Below are positions 1 through 4,304 of a DNA stretch of 6,912 nt, in pieces. Within the stretch, counting starts at the first letter, position 1, and each line of letters starts with the position of its first letter. Both the position numbers and the translations under genes were made by a program. The DNA comes from Gammaproteobacteria bacterium (lineage in GTDB: Bacteria; Pseudomonadota; Gammaproteobacteria; Woeseiales; Woeseiaceae): NCBI GenBank assembly GCA_002717685.1, contig PBBK01000017.1, positions 1-6,912 of the forward strand, in the 5' to 3' direction. The notes below the pieces were generated by a model, which was not told where the DNA came from, made no database searches, and was given only the letters and a program-made list of their open reading frames with translations.

Positions 1-1
1 C

Positions 2-718
2 GGCGAAGATGGTTCTATTCAGGGTGTTTTGGAATGGCTTGGTATTCCGTACACTGGAAGTGGAATCTTAGCTTCTGCAAGCGCCATAGATAAAATTGTT
101 ACTAAAGATATACTGACTGGCAAGGGTATACCAACTCCTGCTTATCGTGTCGTTACTTCGAGAGGAGATATTCTTAAAGCCATAGAAGAGTTCAAATTTC
201 CACTTATCTTAAAGCCAAGCGATCAGGGTTCAAGTGTTGGTATGAGCTTATTATCTCATGAAACTGATATTAATAAAGCAATTGAGCTGGCCCTTGGTTT
301 TAATGGTATTGCTTTTATCGAAGAATATATTGTCGGAGAAGAGATAACTGTTGCTATTCTGCAGGGAGAAGCGCTCCCTTCAATTCGTATTGAAACTCCT
401 CATAAATTTTATGACTATCGTGCAAAATATGAATCTAAAGAGACAAAATATGTATGCCCTGGAATAAATGATGTTCGACTTGAGAATCAATACAGAGAAC
501 TTGCTCTTAATACTTTTAATTCAATAAGATGTGAGGGTTGGGGAAGAGTCGATTTCATTAAAGCAAATAGCGGCAAGCCTCAGGTTCTAGAAGTTAATAC
601 AATTCCAGGTATGACTAAAAATAGTCTTTTTCCTATAGCTGCAAGCAAATTGGGTATTCACTTTGATGAGTTATGTTGGCGAATATTAGAAACAAGTATG
701 ATAAAGCATCAAGAATAG
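2..718 (+). CDS. ddl: D-alanine:D-alanine ligase, 5' end cut off by window
   Basis: ATP-grasp ligase that joins two D-alanines for the peptidoglycan precursor in the cytoplasm. The reading frame is open from base 2, so the gene begins outside the window. The first 238 visible residues start at GEDGSIQG, a family motif; by comparison with the E. coli enzyme of about 306 residues, some 65-70 residues are missing. A TTG at 29 is in frame but lies inside the conserved sequence and is not the start. Visible family landmarks are the ATP-binding loop GSSVGMS (visible residues about 76-82), FYDYRAKY (about 136-143), GWGRVD with the metal-binding Asp at visible residue 184, and LEVNTIPGMT with metal-binding Glu 197 and Asn 199. 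No catalytic residue is lost in the visible part. The stop is TAG at 716-718, and ftsQ follows after 24 bases, as in gammaproteobacterial dcw clusters. The neighbourhood favours the DdlB type. Confidence 0.96.
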   Translation, partial: GEDGSIQGVLEWLGIPYTGSGILASASAIDKIVTKDILTGKGIPTPAYRVVTSRGDILKAIEEFKFPLILKPSDQGSSVGMSLLSHETDINKAIELALGFNGIAFIEEYIVGEEITVAILQGEALPSIRIETPHKFYDYRAKYESKETKYVCPGINDVRLENQYRELALNTFNSIRCEGWGRVDFIKANSGKPQVLEVNTIPGMTKNSLFPIAASKLGIHFDELCWRILETSMIKHQE

Positions 719-742
719 CGGTATGGACCGGAAACCAGAAGA

Positions 743-1486
743 ATGATTCATAAACAAGCAAAGAGGAGAAAACAAAAAAAAACTCAAAAATGGAAATTTC
801 CTTATAAAGAGACTATCAATTTAGTTAAATTCTTGGTTGCTTTAACTGTTATTTTTTTTATTTTTCAATTTGGATCTCAAGCTTTAGACTGGCCCATAGA
901 AACTATTTCTATTGAAAGTACATTTGAACGTGTCGATATTTTACAAATTGAAGAAATTATAAGTTCAGAATTAAATCATGGTTTTTTTTCTATTAATTTA
1001 TCAATAGTTAAAGAGCGTGTAGCTTCTTTACCATGGATAGATAAAGTGTTAGTGAGTAGGCGTTGGCCAGGTAAGCTAGAAATTAGTGTTACTGAGCAAA
1101 TCCCAGTAGCTCGTTGGGGGGATTCAGGACTTTTGAATATTCATGGCGAATTATTTGTAAAGGAAGCACGCCATATTTCTTCTGAATTACCACTATTGAA
1201 TGGGCCTGAGGATCGTTCTTACGAGGTTGCGCAAAGATTTATCAGTATTCAACAACGCCTTATTCCATTCGGACTTGATCTGAGAGGGATGAATCTAGAT
1301 GAAAGAGGAGCTTGGGAAATGACTTTATCTAATGGCATTAGTATTCGTATCGGTCGTCGAAATATCAGTGAAAAATTTGATTTTTTTATCGATGTTGTTG
1401 CTAATTTTATTTTAAGCCAAGATACTGCTATTTCCTTTATTGATATGAGATATGATAATGGCTTTTCTGTGAGTCACAAAAAATAA
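743..1486 (+). CDS. ftsQ: Cell division protein FtsQ
   Basis: Bitopic inner-membrane divisome protein that bridges early and late division proteins, partnering FtsB and FtsL in the periplasm. At 247 residues it is slightly shorter than E. coli FtsQ (276). Order of parts: a very basic cytoplasmic tail (residues 1-23, rich in Lys and Arg), one transmembrane helix (about 25-43), a POTRA domain (about 53-121) containing PWIDKVLVSRRWP at 97-109 and VTEQIPVARW at 116-125, then the beta domain ending in the characteristic DMRYDNGFSV (234-243), the region that contacts FtsB in E. coli. The ATG at 743 has a weak ribosome site, GGAAA at 730-734. A seven-codon reading frame (ATG at 723) ends in a TGA at 744-746 that overlaps this ATG, so coupling is possible. 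It sits between ddl and ftsA as expected. Confidence 0.95.
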   Translation: MIHKQAKRRKQKKTQKWKFPYKETINLVKFLVALTVIFFIFQFGSQALDWPIETISIESTFERVDILQIEEIISSELNHGFFSINLSIVKERVASLPWIDKVLVSRRWPGKLEISVTEQIPVARWGDSGLLNIHGELFVKEARHISSELPLLNGPEDRSYEVAQRFISIQQRLIPFGLDLRGMNLDERGAWEMTLSNGISIRIGRRNISEKFDFFIDVVANFILSQDTAISFIDMRYDNGFSVSHKK

Positions 1487-1512
1487 TAATATGGATTTTG
1501 AGTCTTTATTTT

Positions 1513-1516
1513 AGGA
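1513..1516 (+). promoter_or_regulatory. Ribosome binding site deciding the ftsA GTG start
   Basis: AGGA lies seven bases before the GTG at 1524. The nearby ATG at 1537 is out of frame with ftsA, so this site and the conserved protein start together support GTG as the start codon. Confidence 0.7.
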
Positions 1517-1523
1517 TTAAATA

Positions 1524-2768
1524 GTGAATAGGAATAATGAAAAAAATTTAATTGTTGGTCTAGACATTGGGACATCGAAGGTTGTTGCTATTGTAGGTGA
1601 GATAAATAATTCTGACGAGATTGAGGTAGTTGGTATTGGTTCGCATCCGTCAAAAGGACTAAAAAGGGGTGTTGTTGTCAATATTGAATCAACAGTCCAT
1701 TCAATTCAAAAAGCTGTTGAAGAAGCGGAATTAATGGCCGGATGTGATATACATTCTGTATATACCGGAATAGCAGGAAGTCATATAAGAAGCCTCAATT
1801 CTCATGGTATTGTGGCAATTAGAGATAACGAAGTGAGTGAGAGTGATGTAGAACGAGTGATTGATGCCGCAAGAGCAGTAGCAATTCCCGCTGATCAGAA
1901 AATATTACACATTCTCCCTCAGGAGTTTCTTATAGATAATCAAGATGGAATTAGAGAGCCAGTTGGAATGTCTGGAGTGCGTTTAGAAGCTAAAGTACAT
2001 ATGGTAACTGGAGCTGAAAGTGCAGCCCAAAATATTGTCAAATGTGTTAAGCGTTGTGGACTGGACGTGGATGACATTGTTCTTGAGCAGTTAGCTTCGA
2101 GTTATTCTGTTTTAACTGAAGATGAGAAGGAGCTAGGCTCGTGCCTTGTTGATATAGGAGGCGGAACAACTGATATTGCTGTTTTTATTGGAGGGGCAAT
2201 ACAACACACCGCTGTTATTCCGATTGCTGGAGATCAGGTGACAAATGATATAGCAGTATCTATGCGTACACCTACTCCATACGCTGAAGAAATCAAAATA
2301 AAGTATGCTTGCGCGCTTTCCCAACTTGCAAATCCAGATGAGACAATTGAAGTGCCCAGTGTTGGGGATCGTCCACCACGAAGACTCGCAAGACAAACGC
2401 TTGCTGAAATTGTAGAGCCACGATTTGAAGAATTATTTAAATTGATTAGAAATGAATTAAAAAGAAGCGGCTATGAAGAATTAATAGCTGCAGGTATTGT
2501 TATTACCGGGGGTAGTTCAAAAATGGAAGGCGCTGTAGAACTGGCCGAAGAAATAATTCATATACCTGTCCGACTTGGAGTACCTCAGTATGTTGAAGGC
2601 CTACTAGATGTGGTCCGTAATCCTATCCATGCTACTGGTGTGGGGCTATTGCTATATGGGAGTGAAAGTATAAAACAATCAGGGTATTCCAGAAGCTCTT
2701 CTCATATAACTTATGGAATTGGAGATGTATGGGACAGAATGAAATTATGGTTTCAAGAGCAATTTTAA
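1524..2768 (+). CDS. ftsA: Cell division protein FtsA, actin-like membrane anchor
   Basis: Actin-family ATPase that tethers FtsZ filaments to the inner membrane and recruits later division proteins. At 414 residues it matches the family (E. coli 420). Visible parts: phosphate-1 loop GLDIGTSKV (12-20); the FtsA-specific 1C subdomain (about 86-165); phosphate-2 loop DIGGGTTDIAVF (210-221); the segment RQTLAEIVEPRFEEL (290-304), corresponding to the subdomain 2B surface that binds the FtsZ tail in E. coli; adenosine motif GIVITGGSSKMEG (324-336); and a C-terminal amphipathic membrane-targeting helix VWDRMKLWFQEQF (402-414). The start is GTG with AGGA seven bases upstream. The gap to ftsQ is 37 bases. 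The oddity is downstream: the normal next gene, ftsZ, is missing, although FtsA shows no sign of decay, frameshift or relaxed motifs. Confidence 0.97.
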   Translation: MNRNNEKNLIVGLDIGTSKVVAIVGEINNSDEIEVVGIGSHPSKGLKRGVVVNIESTVHSIQKAVEEAELMAGCDIHSVYTGIAGSHIRSLNSHGIVAIRDNEVSESDVERVIDAARAVAIPADQKILHILPQEFLIDNQDGIREPVGMSGVRLEAKVHMVTGAESAAQNIVKCVKRCGLDVDDIVLEQLASSYSVLTEDEKELGSCLVDIGGGTTDIAVFIGGAIQHTAVIPIAGDQVTNDIAVSMRTPTPYAEEIKIKYACALSQLANPDETIEVPSVGDRPPRRLARQTLAEIVEPRFEELFKLIRNELKRSGYEELIAAGIVITGGSSKMEGAVELAEEIIHIPVRLGVPQYVEGLLDVVRNPIHATGVGLLLYGSESIKQSGYSRSSSHITYGIGDVWDRMKLWFQEQF

Positions 2769-2896
2769 TTATTATAAAGCATTGAATTTTTATATTTTTT
2801 TGAATCATAAAATAATTTTTAATGCATGTGTATCCATATTTATTATAAAATGTAATATTATTACTAACGATATAGTATTTATAAGGAAAATTATTA
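2769..2896 (+). other. ftsA-lpxC spacer where ftsZ would normally lie
   Basis: A 128-base, strongly AT-rich gap. In most gammaproteobacteria the complete ftsZ gene (over 1.1 kb) lies between these two genes. I see no FtsZ-like codons in any frame: no glycine-rich GGGTGTG loop and no C-terminal conserved peptide. The spacer probably carries the lpxC promoter. Possible -10 elements are TATAAA at 2844-2849 and TATAGT at 2871-2876, but neither has a convincing -35 at the right distance. A TTGAAT at 2782-2787 is followed 18 bases later by CATAAA at 2806-2811, an alternative weak pair. GCATTGAA (2779-2786) can pair with TTTTAATGC within 2817-2825 across a loop of about 31 bases, which is too weak to call a terminator. 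Confidence 0.6.
2883..2887 (+). promoter_or_regulatory. Ribosome binding site of lpxC
   Basis: AAGGA lies nine bases before the ATG at 2897, the clearest Shine-Dalgarno sequence in the window. It fixes the LpxC start, which matches the N-terminus of the family. Confidence 0.75.
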
Positions 2897-3808
2897 ATGC
2901 TTTGTCAACGCACTATTAAAACAGCCATTCGAGCAACAGGTGTTGGACTTCATACTGGTGAAAAAGTGTATATGACTATTCGTCCAGCGCCTGAAAATAC
3001 AGGTATTTCTTTTAATCGACTTGATTTAGAACATCCAATCAGTATTCCTGCAAATGCTGAGTTGGTTGGCGAAACAACGCTTGGAACTACATTAATAAAA
3101 GAAGGAGTTAAAGTTGCAACAATAGAGCATCTTATGTCAGCGTTAGCAGGACTTGGTATTGATAATGTAATGGTAGATTTATCTGGTCCAGAGGTACCGA
3201 TAATGGACGGTAGTGCTGCACCCTTTGTTTTTTTGCTTCAATCTGCTGGACTTCAAGAACAAAATACTGCTAAAAAATTTCTCCGAGTGAATAAAAAAAT
3301 TCGTGTTGAAGATGGGGATAAATGGGTCGAATTAAACCCTTTTAATGGTTTTAAGGTCAATTTTGAAATCTCTTTTAATCATCCAGTTTTTAACAAACTT
3401 CGTCGAAATGAATCTATTGACTTTTCGTCAACATCTTATTTGAAAGAGGTTAGCCGAGCCAGAACATTCGGATTTCTTAGAGATATAGAATTTCTTAGAG
3501 AGAAAAACTTAACGCTTGGAGGAAGCATGGATAATGCCATTGTTTTGGATGATTTTAGAATTCTGAATGAGGATGGTTTGAGGTATAAAAATGAATTTGT
3601 CAAACATAAAATTCTCGATGCTATTGGAGATCTATACTTATTAGGTCATTGTTTGATCGGCGAATATTCTGCTTATAAATCTGGTCACGGGCTTAATAAT
3701 AAACTCTTACTAAAGTTACTAAAAGAAGATTCAGCATGTGAAGAAGTTATGTTTGAAGACTATGAAAAATCACCCGTTTCATTTTCAACTCCAGCTTATA
3801 CGACTTAG
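2897..3808 (+). CDS. lpxC: UDP-3-O-acyl-N-acetylglucosamine deacetylase LpxC
   Basis: Zinc-dependent cytoplasmic deacetylase catalysing the committed step of lipid A synthesis, so the host is a Gram-negative with lipopolysaccharide. At 303 residues it is full length (E. coli 305). Visible motifs: ATGVGLHTG (13-21); [11 protein letters not shown] (75-85) with catalytic Glu 77 and zinc ligand His 78; [10 protein letters not shown] (101-110); SRARTFGF (186-193); HKILDAIGD with zinc ligands His 237 and Asp 241 and Lys 238; and KSGHGLNNK with catalytic His 264. All key residues are present. It starts 128 bases after ftsA rather than after ftsZ. The 3' end converges with the dciA-type gene, the stop codons being three bases apart. 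In E. coli LpxC level is set by FtsH proteolysis through the C-terminal tail; the tail here (ending PAYTT) differs, so I make no claim about that control. Confidence 0.98.
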   Translation: MLCQRTIKTAIRATGVGLHTGEKVYMTIRPAPENTGISFNRLDLEHPISIPANAELVGETTLGTTLIKEGVKVATIEHLMSALAGLGIDNVMVDLSGPEVPIMDGSAAPFVFLLQSAGLQEQNTAKKFLRVNKKIRVEDGDKWVELNPFNGFKVNFEISFNHPVFNKLRRNESIDFSSTSYLKEVSRARTFGFLRDIEFLREKNLTLGGSMDNAIVLDDFRILNEDGLRYKNEFVKHKILDAIGDLYLLGHCLIGEYSAYKSGHGLNNKLLLKLLKEDSACEEVMFEDYEKSPVSFSTPAYTT

Positions 3809-3831
3809 TTATCAGCTAGTAGCTATTTTTT
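3806..3831 (+). terminator. Weak candidate intrinsic terminator after lpxC
   Basis: TAGTTA (3806-3811, beginning at the lpxC stop codon) can pair with TAGCTA (3820-3825) through six pairs including one G-U, with an eight-base loop, followed by six T (3826-3831). The layout fits an intrinsic terminator, but the stem has only one G-C pair and would be unstable. The hairpin lies inside the 3' end of the opposite-strand gene. Confidence 0.28.
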
Positions 3832-4120
3832 CTATTATTTTAACGCGACAGCTTGTTAGGAATTTCCATTTCGTTTGAGCTGTTTTGAGTAATTTTTCTT
3901 GATCAAAACGAATTTTTGAGCCCCAAGCAGAAGAATTGCATAATAAAACAAGCTCTCCATTTCGGCGAATATTAGCTGATATTAAATGTTTTGCAGCCTC
4001 TTTATCTAAAACATTTCTTAACATTTTTTTGAGATTATCCATCTCTTTGGCTCGTTTAATTATTGATTCTAGATTATTACTATCTAATTCTAGGCAATGT
4101 TTTAGGGTTTGACTTGGCAT
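3812..4120 (-). CDS. dciA: DciA-type DUF721 protein, probable replicative helicase loader
   Basis: A 102-residue protein whose middle, GELVLLCNSSAWGSKIRF (55-72) followed by DQEKLL, matches the core of the DUF721 family: a hydrophobic strand, the SSAW signature at 63-66, then a basic helix. DUF721 members such as DciA bind DnaB and help load it at the replication origin in bacteria that lack DnaC. Position supports the call: in Pseudomonas-type genomes a DUF721 gene lies between lpxC and secA. The ATG at 4118-4120 is the first possible start, because an in-frame stop lies six codons upstream (4136-4138 on the plus strand). No clear Shine-Dalgarno sequence precedes it. It is short: many DciA proteins carry an extra disordered C-terminal tail that is absent here. 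It converges with lpxC and diverges from secA. Family assignment is by pattern memory; the helicase role is inferred from the family. Confidence 0.8.
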   Translation of the reverse strand: MPSQTLKHCLELDSNNLESIIKRAKEMDNLKKMLRNVLDKEAAKHLISANIRRNGELVLLCNSSAWGSKIRFDQEKLLKTAQTKWKFLTSCRVKIIEKIATS

Positions 4121-4166
4121 AAATAGGTATTTTTTTTAATTAAGTAACCCTGATAGGATACGCGAG

Positions 4167-4230
4167 ATAAGGAAAATATTAAATTATTAATAGTCGAATA
4201 TTTTATATGCTTTGCAGACAAAACAGTAAG
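4167..4230 (+). repeat. Degenerate echo of the lpxC leader and start
   Basis: ATAAGGAAAAT at 4167-4177 is identical to the lpxC leader at 2881-2891. AAATTATTAAT at 4181-4191 matches 2888-2898, and ATGCTTTG at 4207-4214 equals the first eight bases of lpxC. Here the three pieces are spread out by inserted AT-rich sequence. An eight-codon frame from 4207 reads MLCRQNSK and stops, against MLCQRTIK in LpxC. This may be a decayed duplication or chance in AT-rich DNA. Confidence 0.25.
4202..4230 (-). promoter_or_regulatory. Possible promoter of the dciA-type gene
   Basis: On the minus strand TATAAA (plus 4202-4207) lies 17 bases from CTTACT (plus 4225-4230), a good -10 with a poor -35 (three of six consensus bases). 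It overlaps the proposed secA promoter on the other strand. The transcript leader would be about 75 bases. Confidence 0.25.
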
Positions 4231-4243
4231 TGATACGTAGAAT
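4215..4243 (+). promoter_or_regulatory. Possible sigma-70 type promoter of secA
   Basis: CAGACA (4215-4220; four of six consensus bases) is separated by 17 bases from TAGAAT (4238-4243; five of six). Transcription would start near 4250, giving a leader of about 55 bases before the GTG at 4305. Because the upstream neighbour is on the opposite strand, secA must have its own promoter in this spacer. Confidence 0.4.
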
Positions 4244-4294
4244 GAATCTTTCATCATAACTAGGAACATTTATATCAACTTTTTAGTTCTTTTC

Positions 4295-4297
4295 GGA
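4295..4297 (+). promoter_or_regulatory. Weak ribosome site deciding the secA GTG start
   Basis: GGA (within CGGAAAC) lies seven bases before the GTG at 4305. An in-frame TAG at 4284-4286 rules out any start further upstream, and no ATG precedes the conserved N-terminus, so GTG with this weak site is the only reasonable start. Confidence 0.55.
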
Positions 4298-4304
4298 AAC
4301 TAGT

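Noticed and set aside
29..31. TTG as a possible ddl start
   Set aside because: The frame is open to base 2 and the codons before it (GEDGSIQGV) are a conserved Ddl motif, so this is an internal leucine codon.
2133..2396. Minus-strand reading frame of 87 codons inside ftsA
   Set aside because: It lies opposite a highly conserved part of ftsA, and its product is rich in Cys, Ser and Trp with no recognisable domain, as expected for a shadow frame.
2769..2896. Possible ftsZ remnant (GATATAGTATTT near 2870, resembling the coding of the C-terminal peptide)
   Set aside because: Only a few bases match, the frame does not extend, and no other FtsZ motif is present.
3472..3501. Direct repeat of ATTTCTTAGAGA at 3472-3483 and 3490-3501 in lpxC
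   Set aside because: It encodes FLRDIE followed by FLREKN, matching the normal LpxC pattern FMRDIEYL; the spacing is six whole codons and ordinary codon choice explains it.
4207..4233. Eight-codon frame as a SecM-like leader peptide
   Set aside because: Too short for a signal sequence or arrest motif and without a ribosome site.
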